From: Eunapius fragilis
Lineage: Eukaryota > Porifera > Demospongiae > Spongillida > Spongillidae
DNA length: 64,000 nucleotides
Assembly: GCA_963681505.1 (NCBI GenBank)
Contig: OY811974.1
Span: forward strand, 10,720,461-10,784,460
Direction: 5' to 3'
Shown: piece by piece, positions 49,564 through 61,201 of the stretch
Layout: every line of letters starts with the position of its first letter
Numbering within the stretch: position 1 is the first letter of the stretch
Notes under the pieces: model-generated
What the model was told of the DNA's origin: nothing
Databases searched by the model: none
The model's input: the letters and a program-made list of their open reading frames with translations, nothing else
Made by a program: the position numbers and the translations under genes

Positions 49564-52500
49564 CTACCATTCTTGCTGTTGCTGCAGTGTATATATCTTT
49601 GTGCGCTTTAACTCCTTACTAGGTGCTGAATTGAGAAAGCGTTGGACTTGGTTTGAGTAGTAAAGGTCATGGAGACCTGTATCACAACTGGCAACACATA
49701 TACATTGTTACATTCTACATGCAAGCACCACAGTTACGTGTGAACAAACCTTTCCTTGTCATTATAATAACCACCTTCACAAACGAAGCGGAGGTGTTCA
49801 ATCACAGCAAAATGCACAGCAATATCTCTGCTAGGAGCCTGCTTGTTGCCAAATATATTCTGCATCCGTATATTGGAGTTAAACGATTCAGGTCTAATAT
49901 GGAAAAAATTTAAACATGTAGTCATACACAGAGGTGCTTTAGTGTACAACACCAACCGTTCAGCACAGAAGCTAGATTATGGCCCATAGTCTTGCATGCA
50001 CTGAACTAGGTGAAGGATGTAATGAACTTTCTGTTTTCGGAGCATTGTAGGCATGAAGTCTCGAACAGAGTGCACAAAGTCTACACATATCTGGTGCCAT
50101 GCTTCTGCCTTGGATAACTCAAAGAAACTGCAGTAAGCAATTTGAAAGACCTGAATATTACAAATTGTGTGAAGCAGTAAACATAAATACTACTACCTCA
50201 ACATCGCCAACCTTAGATAAGTTCACAAGAACAATCAACTCTCCATTTGAAAGGTATGGGGACAGAATAAATATAGCCATCTGCATCCATGCCTTGTAGT
50301 CTCTACCGACAAAAGACTGGTAGTGATAACACACGTTTCCATGGATCTTGACTTTAAATCCAGAATGATTAAACGCACGGATCCTAGCCAGCACTTCCCT
50401 TTTCTGTGTGGGCGACAGCTTTGGCATTACATCCTTCAAAAATGCTTTACAAATGCCAAGGGGAATGGTGTGTAGTGCTTCTACAGGCAAACACCTGAAT
50501 AGGCAATATCTTAAAGTTACATTATAACACGAAAAACCTCTCACCTGTACAGGTCAGAAGGTACATGCAACAGTGGGTTGCTAACTTCTCTAACTCCATA
50601 AAGTGTTCGATGCTGCTCTCTCAGTGCTTCTGTACGCTGCGAGCGTATTATTTCCATCTGCTGCAGGGAATGTTGCAAGGACCTCTCCTCACATACCAAA
50701 CAGGGGGAAGTATCACGGTCTGCCTGTACATAAAATATAAATTATACAATAGTGTGTCCACTACATGTACAGACAACATACCATACAGAATCTGCAGTAC
50801 TTATTTGCAGACCCACCAAGATGATTGACCAACTTTGATGCTTGTGGATTGTCACAAATTATGCAAAGTAGTGGAGCAATGACTAAAACCTGTTCATTCA
50901 AATGTGCATCATATACTTCAATACCATCCATTTCTAAGCCTGTCAATTCATCAGCAATTGGACCACTCATGCCTAATGCATCCATCTGATCAGAACAACA
51001 GATGAAATGTATGTTCTCATGTTTTGCATTTAGATTCCGTGGCAGACCAGCAAGCATAAAGGACCAACTTTCGAATTTATGCCACTTTTTACTTTTGTTT
51101 CCGCTGGTGTCGTCGGAAAACAAAACAAGTGGTACAGTCACAACTCTACGTCCAGCTGCTTTTGCCTTAAAAGGATGTGGAGACAAGTATTGTGCAGTTT
51201 CCTATGACAGTTAGTATGCAACTCATCAGTCAATTGAATCACACCATATAAATTCAACACCCTATCTTTGGGTGTATAACACCGTAAGCAGCACTATCCC
51301 CCCTCCTCTCTTTGGCATCAGATGCTTTACTGCATGACATAGCCAACAACGTCCTATCCCAGGCAAATCTCTAACTTACACTTATGCCCATATGCAAATG
51401 TGAAACAAGTTTTACCTCAGAAGAAAATCTCTTAAATGAATCAGTAGCTGCCTCCCACTGTACAATGTCCGTTGGTTTCTGTTCCACAGATGTTATCAGT
51501 GATATGCATTGTTCAGTACGGCCAAACAGAATTCGAGTGTTTACTGGAAGAAAATAGATTGTGCTATCTGGCACAGCAATCTTGAATTGTCTGGCATCAA
51601 GCAAAAGATCTCCCTCAAAATATTTCAACATCATCACCCTAAAAAGTAAATTAAGTAGCAATAATGTTTGCATAAACCGGCAATGTTTGCATAAACTGGC
51701 AATGTATGCATACCTTTTGAAAGAACTTCACTATAAAAGCTGTGGTCATTCCAAATTGAGGATGAGAAAAGGCAACACACTCTCTCAGAAAGACAGGGAT
51801 ATCATTTGTAGTTATCATTGGTGTGAAGAAGCGAGGGTCTGTATTCCACCTTTTACCATGAAATACTTCCCTGCATGTGAAGATGAATGCTGTAAGTTCT
51901 GCCTAATGGCAGAGCCCATAAAGCCACCACTATTTACACAGAAATGCCCTGAATCAGCTGCTGCATACACACAGTGACCAAAAAGTTCAAACAGAACCCA
52001 GGTTTCCTTCTTTAACTCAGGGATACGGATAAGGAATTGTGAGCTAGGCCATGCATTTTAGCCTTTCGGAAGTAATTGAACAATGTAGGCCACACCTTGA
52101 AAGGTTAGGGTGTTACACATACTTGTAGATGGTGGTCACAACTGGATAACGTGTCAAATCACGAGCAATTTTCCTTTTTCCAAGACAGCTTGATAGTGTA
52201 GATCTCATAGAGTTGTAGTAAAATGGATAACAATCGGGGGACATAAACTATTGCAAGCAAATAAAACACTGATTACAATTTCTTCAATAAACTATACCTT
52301 CAAAGATGGTACAAATCCTGGTAGGAGGAATTTCCGTACTTTAGACAGACTAGGTACAGAATGGCCTGCACTTTGAAGCATGAACCATATGAAGGATAAA
52401 TTTGATTCTCCCTAAACCATGTCAACCAGTCTATTACTATAATAAGCATGTACATATTTACGCACCATTGGATGAGGACCATGAATCAGAATGTAGAGGA

Positions 52501-53066
52501 GAGCAAACAATAGGTTTGGAAAAGGTCTGCAAGTAGATGAACGTTCCAAACTCCTCGCAAGTTGTACAACATCTATAGTATCATAAAACACAGTGAATCT
52601 CAAAGTGGTTACCTTCAGGACTAATATAAATGGCTGTGGATGCTTAAATTATAGCGTACCTGACTCAATGACAGATTCATCTTCATCGGAGCACCCATCC
52701 TCGTACGTGTATTGACAATCCTCGTCATTTCGATCAAATCCAGCTCCAACGTCTTCTATAAATCCTTCCTGTTTTTAAGAATACAGTCGTGAACTAATTG
52801 AAAACCAGTACTTCTGAGCAGCGGTGTTGGTTTTGCTCCTTTGACACGTGGGAGAGACTTTCTACTAAAATTCGATGCCTTTCAGTTCCGAAGTGCCGCT
52901 CTAAATTACTCTCGCTCATGAATCCTCGATCGCATACGTCACAAAAGAACTCTACAAAAACAGACAGTACACTTTTACTTAGCAAAGCTTATACAATCGA
53001 TCGATATCTCTAAACTATGAAAGTTCAAATGATAAACAAACCGTTTGCAACTATTCCGCCCGCCAT
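49564..53066 (-). pseudogene. Plavaka-type (CACTA-like) transposase with introns and one stop
   Basis: Starts at an ATG at 53066 (MAGGIVAN) and splices in phase to a C2H2 finger exon (FFCDVCDRGFMSESNLERHF, about 52950). An acidic exon (52768-52672), a PFPNLLFALLYIL exon (about 52572) and WFRENQIYPSYGSCFKVQ (about 52410) follow. The diagnostic exon at 51200-50780 carries VPLVLFSDDTSGNKSKKWHK, WSFMLAGLP, NIHFICCSD and KYCRFCM. Further exons lie at about 50730-50550, 50500-50200 and 50150-49950. The C-terminal exon has ESFNSNIRMQ and NKQAPSRDIAVHF. These blocks match the Plavaka transposase family best known from fungi. A TAA at 49977-49979 interrupts the conserved YGP...SFCAER segment. No terminal inverted repeats were found. 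It is either a decaying transposon or a domesticated copy with an annotation-sensitive exon. Confidence 0.75.
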
Positions 53067-53322
53067 GTTGTCAAAATAACAATAAACCAACGACCACGTG
53101 GCCATAATTAAATTTTATTCGTTGGCGGGCTTTCACTTTTGATCACTATTACTGGTATAGTAGTATGCATCGCTTAGTTTCTGCTGGATTTGGCAGTGCG
53201 AGTTCAACAATTCGTGGCACTCCCAGTTCTACGCCAGCATCACTGACAATTTTGTCTTCAGGAACATCCAGTATAGCGTATCATGGCACTATAGCTTAGG
53301 CCTACCTGTATCAACATCCAGT

Positions 53323-54317
53323 ATGGCCACCGTACCTTCAACCTCACGATCTGCTGAAGATCCAATTTCAGCATCTGAAATTCAAAGGACGCCATACGAC
53401 CGTTCGGACCGTAACTTGGATACAATTCCACCACATCAGCTACAACCTTGTCTAAAAAGCATCTGCGAAGAGCTGAAAAGGTTGAGACGTATAGTTGAAG
53501 TGTTGCAAGCAGAACAAAAGAAGATGGCAGGAAGTATGACGAAGTTTTTTGAATCTTCCTTTTCCATTGAAACTTGTTCCTTTAAAGTAAGTTAATGGAT
53601 GTGTATTAATGTATGTTATGCACATTTGTGTTTTATCATGCAAGGAGGAGCTTTGTGTTCAATTGGCAGTGCTGTTCTGCAATAATGTTAGAAGAGATCC
53701 ATCCAAGTCGAATATCAATGTAAGTTTTCATTTACCTGCACAGGAGTCTGCCTAAACTCAAATCCACATGCACAGGACATGCTAGGAAGGGTAATGGGCG
53801 TGGATGCAGTTATTCCACATAAGCTTCAGAAAGCGTTAAAGTTTTGCAACAAGAAACTTGCAGATATGCGATCGGAGGAAAGGCGACGAGTAAGCATGAT
53901 GTTTAAACTGATGTATTTTAATCTATATCCATATACAATCTAGCTGTTTGGTACTCAGCCATGCCAGGGATTTCTGACAATGAACACTAAACAATTTGCT
54001 GAACGATTCCTGGTAACATACAAAGTTAGTCTGGCAGACAATTTAGAAACGTATACAAAACATCTTGCTCTCATGGTAAGATACAAATGCAACAATTTGA
54101 AGTTAATTAATATTTTTTACTGTAGCGAACATTTGTGCGAACAACTGGGGATTCAAGCAGAGAAAAGACGCATAAAAAATTTGAGAAATGGATTGTTACT
54201 GTATTTCATGGAGACCCATCAACTGATGACCTGAGCGACATTGCTGCTAATGATGCGGAATTTGATTATGGCACTGCGTCTGCTCCAGTTGCTCCACTTT
54301 CCGGTGACTTCAATTAG
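53323..54317 (+). CDS. Unrecognised 258-residue protein, five exons, divergent from the transposase
   Basis: Exons 53323-53586, 53645-53719, 53776-53889, 53944-54075 and 54126-54317 join through GT-AG introns of 50-58 nt, all in phase 0, to give one frame of 258 codons plus stop. The N-terminus is Ser/Pro-rich. A predicted coiled coil spans about residues 43-70 (SICEELKRLRRIVEVLQAEQ). The centre is basic (KFCNKKLADMRSEERRR) and the C-terminus has KKFEKWIVTVFHGD followed by an acidic tail. The start ATG has a favourable context but lies behind a possible acceptor, so an upstream exon is possible. It begins 256 bp from the divergent transposase ATG, so it may be the second gene of the same transposon or a host gene sharing a promoter. 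I do not recognise the family. Confidence 0.75.
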
Positions 54318-55211
54318 CCAAATGGGTATTAAGTTTAGGACTGTGACTTTAACTATTTCCGATCGTGATTTCATTATTCATCCAGTCATTCTGATTACTT
54401 CACTCATCCAGTGATTTCATTTATTTCTCATTCTGATTACATGTACTTCAATCATCCATGTTTTTGTGATTTCATTTTTTTATTTTTTTCATCCAGTGAT
54501 CTTTCTTGATTATAAGTTTGCATTGCGGGGCATGCATTCAGTAGGGTAGCTAGCTGGTAGGGTCTTATTCATTTATGAAACAGGCCATCAAAGATGAAAG
54601 TGCCAATTTGCATGGATTCGTAACAATTGGTCATGTCAATGTCATATCCCAGCAAAAAAAAATTTGCCCAAGATCTTGCACGAACTGCCATGATTATGCC
54701 GACCAACTTCTGGCTAATATCTTGCCCTTGTTTACTCAAGATAAACCACCCGGCTGGCATGATGGCTACGATCTTGCCAGAACCTCGCCGCTGGGCATCC
54801 AAAGACCACGTAAAGTGCACCGCGCCATTGGCACTTATTATTAAGAAGTTATTATTTTCAGACCGGTACGGGCTGTTAGCACTTCGTAACAGAGCCGTAA
54901 CCACACTTTGTACGGTATGTTGTCGGCTCAATACAGAATGGAACTACAACCCGTTCCGAATCGACCAAACCCGAACCAAGTCGTTAATTACTACGGACCT
55001 GACCCTATTCCGATATCGGCCCTGTGTCGGAATGTCAATGCCTTCCGGTTCCGTATCGGGCTGTATTTTTTTTTGTTGTGTAGGTTAGGCGAAGTCAAAT
55101 CCCCGTGTACGGTCAAATGCGCCGCAATAATCTGATTAGCCGGTCAAATCCCCCACTAATCCCCTATATGTCCCGGATGGGGGGGGGTTGCAGTTACCAT
55201 TGATAGGTGCA
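54318..55211. other. No recognisable gene
   Basis: Imperfect repeats of catccagtgatttcatt occur at about 54380-54500. The segment 54570-54930 is open on both strands for over 85 codons, but no family was recognised. A run of nine G lies at 55180-55188. Confidence 0.5.
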
Positions 55212-55448
55212 TAAGTGCCGAGAACAGTAAATTAAAAGACGAACAACTTCGACTTTTACGGGAGAGGGACGAGTTGAATAAGCATGTGTCGATTCTACAG
55301 AACCAGCTTGAAGATTTGCGAAGGTGAGGAGAATGTCCTTTCTTGTTCCATGCACGAACTACAAATGCATGCATGGCGAGATGAAATTGCAATCGTTTGA
55401 GTCTTGCATCCCTTGAGTGAGTTTATATATGTCCGAGGGGAGGGCCAA
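55212..55448 (+). repeat. 237-bp exact-looking copy of 61497-61733
   Basis: Repeats the end of exon 1 of the coiled-coil gene at 61202, its splice donor and the start of its intron (taagtgccgagaacag ... gaggggagggccaa). Because intron is included it is a DNA-level duplication, although a run of about 18 A follows directly. Confidence 0.95.
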
Positions 55449-55467
55449 AAAAAAAAAAAAAAAGCAG

Positions 55468-55595
55468 GGAAACAAGGGTTGAATGATAAGGAAAAACGAA
55501 ATTAGCACATGCATGAATGATGTATTGTCCTACAATGTGTGCTGGGCTAAATATAGGACTATTTCGTTTTTCCTTATCATTCAACCCTTGTTTCC
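55468..55595. repeat. Perfect 35-bp stem hairpin, 58-nt loop
   Basis: Arms 55468-55502 and 55561-55595 are exact inverted copies (ggaaacaagggttgaatgat ...). Non-coding. Confidence 0.95.
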
Positions 55596-55848
55596 TTCCT
55601 TTTTACACCACTATTGCCTTCAAATCCTATACACCACCAACTTTCTCATAGAGAATGTTTTTTATTTACTTGTGTACATGTGCATACATGTACCATAATT
55701 ATTACAGTTCATATATGGCTTTCTCAGATAGCATGCAGCTCTTTCACAAGCCAAAAGCAGAGGTAGCTATATCATTCTCAAGTAAATGAGTACTGCATGA
55801 CTCTGCAAGCCATACATGTATACCGACATGCATGCAATTGTCACTCAC

Positions 55849-56318
55849 AGTTTTAGATCATCCAGTTCATTTTGAAGAACAGAAACAACCTGATTTAGCT
55901 GGTCCTTCTCCCATAAAAGTTTGGTAAGTTCATCCTTTAATCCACTGTTCTGTGCAATAAGACTGTTAATCGCTAAATCCCTCTTACCAATTTCGAGATT
56001 AGTCTCAACTAGTCTTGCACATAGTGCGTTAACGGCTTGATGAGCTTCTCTTGCATTTTTGGGCCTAGGATGAATAGATGTCTGTATCCTCATCTGTCCA
56101 GCTTCATCAGGAACCAGGATGCCATTGATTGTGTAACGATCTACCTTTACGTCCCCTAGTCGTTTCTGGGTAGGCCGTGGTAGGCCTACAATGGGCGTTG
56201 CCGAGTCGTTATTTATTACATCAACGGCTGACGAGGCCGTAGGAGCAAGACTCGTGCCCTTATCTGCCCCGTTACCAGCAGCAGAAGCACCAAGGGCATC
56301 ACTGGTCGTTTTACTCAT
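55849..56318 (-). CDS. First exon of a coiled-coil protein, paralogue of the gene at 61202
   Basis: ATG at 56318; 156 codons run to a donor (aaact|gtgagtg) in phase 2, the same phase and place as in the paralogue. Shared blocks are INNDSAT, YTINGILV, TSIHP-P, a leucine-rich heptad region (about residues 110-155) and LxNxLxDLxx at the end. Its second and third exons were not found between here and 54.3 kb, so the gene may be truncated or have distant exons. Function unknown; a scaffold or adaptor role is a guess from the coiled coil. Confidence 0.65.
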
Positions 56319-56357
56319 CGTATTGTACGGCCCTCGGTCCTACCTGAAACGATGGGC

Positions 56358-56405
56358 TGCGGAACGGAACGGAACGCTTGCGCAACGTTCCATTCCGTTC
56401 CGCAG
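56358..56405. promoter_or_regulatory. Palindrome upstream of the coiled-coil paralogue
   Basis: An imperfect inverted repeat built of cggaacggaacg / cgttccattccg around gcttgcgcaacg, 40 bp upstream of the minus-strand ATG at 56318. It could be a binding site or a foldback scrap. No factor can be named. Confidence 0.35.
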
Positions 56406-56629
56406 ATTCGTTGCCATACCAATATGACGCAATTACATAGTATTATGGCCCGATTTAAAACCCAAGTATGCAAAACTGACACGCCGGTCGACCCGATTCA
56501 TAGTAATAAAAATGAGATACGATTTATCCAACATTGAAATGGCTCAGGGAGCCGTGGGTATGATGAATTGCTCTACAAAATGCCGGTATACCGGTATACA
56601 GCCTCCTTAAATTGTGAATTCCCGCCTCG

Positions 56630-56713
56630 TAGAACGCAACTAGTTGGACGTGGCCCTCCCTTCGCATATTCGCCAATACGCGAAGGGCGGGCCACGCCCA
56701 ACTAGAACGCAAC
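56630..56713. mobile_element. Small foldback element with flanking direct repeats
   Basis: The inverted arms tagttggacgtggccctccc and gggcgggccacgcccaacta span 56641-56702 and are flanked by the direct repeat tagaacgcaac (56630-56640 and 56703-56713), consistent with an 11-bp duplication. Confidence 0.75.
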
Positions 56714-56765
56714 TGCAATACGTATGTGCGGGGTAATTATGAAGTAGCATCAATAAATGCAAGAT

Positions 56766-56775
56766 ACACACACAC

Positions 56776-56814
<39 letters not shown>
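56766..56814. repeat. CA microsatellite
   Basis: About 24 CA units with one CG interruption. Confidence 0.95.
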
Positions 56815-56815
<1 letters not shown>

Positions 56816-57346
56816 CAGCAGAAAGATAATGGCAATCACATTTGTGCTGTGTTGTTTGTTGTATCTTTCTGCCATCCACAGAAGAAAGATACTGTCTGTC
56901 AGCCTTGACTATATGATCTAAATAAAAAAGAAAACACATTTGCACAATTAAAAAACTATACATCGCAAATTAGTCTGACCTCTTCATGCTTTTAAGTGAT
57001 GTGGACAGTGCATTTTTCTGTAACCTTCGTTTTGACTTTCCGTCGCACACATCAGCTTGCTGGGAGTCCTCAGCTCCATCTTTCCTGTTGGAGATATTTG
57101 CTCCGAAGTGTCCAAATGAAACCCTTCATGCATCTGCCAAGCCTTAATTAAATTCCTCTAACACCATTGCACTTTGTTGTGTTGGAAAGAGCTCTTTGGG
57201 CTCTTCGGCCAAATACCAGTTCATACAGGTGGGTACATGTATAGCTAAATTAATACATATTACTTACAAACTACTCGAGGTAACCATTCACTCCAAGGAG
57301 GTGTCTTCAACCCACTGGCACTAATTTCAGCAGCCATCTTTTAGTG

Positions 57347-58405
57347 CAGGGTTGTGACCGAATATATTCGAATAGCGATTATTCTCTGTGTGTTTTATAT
57401 TCGATTATATTCGAATATTCGACCCGTTTTTCATATTGAGTATCGAATATAGCTGGCCTCACATTTGAGCCGATTAATATCACTTGTAAGTTGTTTAAGT
57501 TATAAGGAAACAAAATAACAAAATCAATACATTGTCTTGTAATCGGGCAACAATCGGCGAAGCTCGTTATCGTTATATTACAAGTCCTGCTGCTTTCTGT
57601 GTGTCGAGATTCAGCCGGCGTGAATCGACAGTGAACTCCAATGCTGAAAACACTCGCTCACAAGGGGCTTCTGATGCGGGCACAGCTAGAACTCGGCGGG
57701 CGAGAACAGCAATTGTAGGAACTCAGGCTCGTGAAGATGCCACCATGGAAGGGGATTATGCGCTATCGACAGAAGCTGCTGAAGAAGCCGCCGAAACAAC
57801 CAATTTGTCAGCAATTGTATTTTTTTGTTGAGAAGCAGACTGTGCCTTCTCCTCGGACAACTTCTTTAGCATCTCTTGCGCTACAATCGAAAACAGTGTT
57901 ACACCTTAATGAATTCAATCAATAGCAATTATGGACAAGGGGAAATCCCCTGCCCCGTACCTTTCGGACAGCGTTTGATGTGGTAGTTATAGTTGGAGGT
58001 ATTGCTGTTCTTCGGCATGGGATGGTGACAACCTTTGCAGTGTACAGGCTGCTCGGGATTCAATTTCTCGTTGATGAGAACTTGAAGAACACGCCATGCA
58101 TCCGCGTCTTTGTTTGGGGAGTTGGGCAAGGAGATCGATGCCGTTAACGGCGATGACGCCGATGAGGAAGTAAATGGTGCAACGGAACGTACGGAAGAAC
58201 TTGAAGAAGTACGTGGATTTTTTGTGGCGTTTGTGCAATGATGGCCCGATTCTTGAGCTATACCACTGACCTTGCGCGGTCTCGGGTACCTTTTTGCTTT
58301 GACATTTTGTGTGCGCACGTGACTGGCTCGTGATATACATGCATATTCGAATACTCATCGAAATTCATTGAATAAACGTGAATATATTCGAATATTCATA
58401 CCTTT
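57347..58405 (-). mobile_element. Second hAT-type remnant, AT-rich termini
   Basis: The ends carry repeated ttcgaatat (57358-57425 and 58342-58398). The minus strand encodes a Ser-rich N-terminus with a BED-like finger (CKGCHHPMPKNSNTSNYNYH, 58080-57950) and, after a gap, the hAT C-terminal region (LARRVLAVPASEAPCERVFS, about 57700-57600) with stops. The catalytic core is deleted. No matching 8-bp target duplication was found, so the ends are approximate. Confidence 0.7.
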
Positions 58406-60832
58406 ACTTTCAATTAGTCACAGTAGTTTGCGGCTGGACACTAGGTTACAATTAGAACAATACCGTAAATGGTTTTGGAACTATAATCCACACCTCATTA
58501 TCAATGGTACTTTTTGAGCGAGCCATATCCATACTTCATATACATCAGATATGTGCAAAACATGGTTATTTGATCTTGACGTTCATTGTAGGTAAGTATA
58601 TCTCATATGCGCAAGCGCTTTGTTGCGTTTCCTTTAAATGCGCATCCTACTTTTACACCATTGCCGTAGGGAAGGGGGTAAGTTCAAGCCTATGAGGCGG
58701 ACGCCAGGCAAATTCCCAAGAAAGTCAGGACGTAACATCATCGAGAAAAAGCATCACAATAGGCAAACACGTGGTTTAGAAAGTGTCACATTTTTTCTTT
58801 CAGCACACAAATCACGAATGTGTTTTTTATGAATAATCGGCATAGTTTGTTATTCAATCCGTTCACAGTAGTTGAATCGATCCGCACAACTATAAGGTCC
58901 AGCAACGCTGCAGAGTGTGTGGAAACCTTTTGGTGGCTACAGGGAAGAGAAAAAGGTCATCTTATAAGTGTACAGAATTTTCTGAACGTGTGAATAGCTC
59001 CTTCAGCATTGCCTTTACCAAGATCCACCCCTCTATTGTTGTGAATTTGTACAAACGGGTGATGAGCAGAGCTACACCATACTAATTACAGCTCCACAAA
59101 TGTATATCAATGGAAGACACATGATGAAAGTTTACATGTACATATAGCCTACCCAGATATCAGCCCAAGAGAGGTGACAAGCATACACAGGCACATGCAA
59201 AAGGTCTCATAAAATAATTGCCCTCATTAAAGGGTCGCACCACCACATCACTCCTGTCCCATGGCTAAACAGAAATAAATGCTAGTTGCATAGGAGACTT
59301 TCCAGAAAGAACACTGGAAACCATCACATCTCAGTAACCATTCTAACCATAGGTCTATCAAGGCTGCTGGAGGTGTATGCAGGAGTGCCATTAGATGGAA
59401 TATGGAAATAAATTGCATATCAGAGCCACACTTTGACACATAAGCAGTCACAGGTCAGTATCTCAATTGTGTATTTACACTGGTAGGATGGATACCTGGG
59501 CTCCATTTGACCCATGGAATCTTCATTCATGAAGATCTTTGGGCTCTTTCTGTCATAACTGTGATCCGCAGCTGGTCTTTGTACCCATGGCCACAACCAG
59601 CACATCCATGCAGCTTTTTAGCTTTCTGTAGACTTGTCAAGGTGAACGGGCAACAAAGGAGGAGCTGCTTATGTATGTAGCTGATCAGGGAGTATGAGTC
59701 CATCACCATAGAAATGATTAAACAGATTGAGGAGAAGGGGAAGCTACAGGATGCAATGATATGATAACTATAAAAACACACACAGACTTGTCAAGGTGAA
59801 CTGGCAAATGAAATAGTCAAAACCACCAGAGCCACTGATAAGGGCTTCAACCATCATGATGCACCCTTTGTCAGACATTTAAGGCCAAACATCAACAATA
59901 CTTTAGTGGTGTATTTTTAGGCAACCTCATAAGGATCTTCAAGTATAGACCTATCCTGATGCATACTAGCCCTCAAATATCAACACATTGTGTACATTAA
60001 TGGTTACTGTAGCACAAGAGAAGTGCCCTACACACATGCGTCACTAGGTACACATATCACAATTTGAAGTCTATCAACAAAGCATGGAACATCACTAATC
60101 ATGGCCAACCTTAGGGCATCATTCCCAGGCATCTCAATACTAGTACCACTAAAAATGCATTTCATACCACCCCATGGGCAAGGCGTACCCGTTCAGGGTT
60201 TGGCCTTCTCGGAGAGCAAGGGGCTGAGTCCAACCACGCCAGGTGTTAATAACTTGCAGAGGTCCTACCATGCCTTGTATCATGATGCTCAATGCAGCAC
60301 AGTATGTGAAAGCGAAGCTACCTCACGAGTAAAACCTTTAATTGCACAAAACCACAAGCGTACGTGTATACGCCATACGCACACTCAACTTTAGTCGTAT
60401 CTACCACCGCCAAGAAAAAATGTGACACTAGTTCCTTACCATACGCTGTAAGTACCTTCTGTCTTCTTTGGTTTTCCACTTTTAGTTTGGCCATAGAATT
60501 TGTCCTAAAGGGAGAATAAGCGCTTCAAAGTGGAGATGTCCGTCAAAAGTAGGCAGCTTTTGGCGAGCCATACCACATCCTGTAAACATCTCTATGCCAT
60601 GTGATTAGGGCAATAAATAGAAAAATAGTGGTACAGTCCTTGTATGGCTTGTAAATGGCAACAGGACGTGTCGTGTTAACAAGCAGTCTCATGTTTCAAA
60701 GGTTGGTGGTTGTCAAGGCTCGTTGCTAGGTCATTACGTGATCATTTCAATATTTCAGGGAACGAGGCTACTGTCCACGATTTGAATGGCCGCAAACTAC
60801 TGTGTAGTCCTTGGCTTTGGGCCAGCCACTAA
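58406..60832. other. No recognisable gene
   Basis: Short duplicated phrase agacttgtcaaggtgaac at about 59629 and 59788. Open frames (58638, 59420, 60101) have no recognised domain. Minus-strand 60540-60832 may continue the integrase scrap. Confidence 0.45.
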
Positions 60833-60925
60833 CTAACTGAATATCTCTGGTAACACCTCATTCACAAATTCTCTGCCATTGTCAGAATGTAGAATCGGAG
60901 GAACACCAAAATAAAGGAAGCTGTG
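60833..60925 (-). pseudogene. Retroelement-type integrase core fragment
   Basis: Minus-strand frame FGVPPILHSDNGREFVNEVL then a stop. SDNGREF is the second acidic motif of DDE integrases (Ty3/gypsy or Ginger type). Only about 30 residues are in frame. Confidence 0.6.
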
Positions 60926-61201
60926 GGGGTATTCAGAACTTTTCAAATAAATTATGCGCAGACGTTATCTTTACTTAGCTACGTGGCGCCGCGCGAGCAA
61001 CATGATGTGAACATACAATGCAGGTGTAGCTTGCCTTTTAACCACCCTGATCGAGTAGGCTTGCAACCCGACCTTCCGCCAACGCGACCACCCCCAACTA
61101 CGGTAGGTTAGGCATATTTGAAATAAACACGATTCGAATTAACGCTCCCAGTATACAATGGCCGCCAATGTTTTGACTATAGTTCTGCTGACGGCATAAA
61201 G

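Noticed and set aside
54569..54931. 120-codon minus-strand frame and overlapping plus-strand frames
   Set aside because: No recognised motif and no splice context; open on both strands, so probably chance.
60101..60394. 97-codon frame starting MANLRASFPG
   Set aside because: No family recognised and no supporting splice or promoter signals; lies among repeat scraps.
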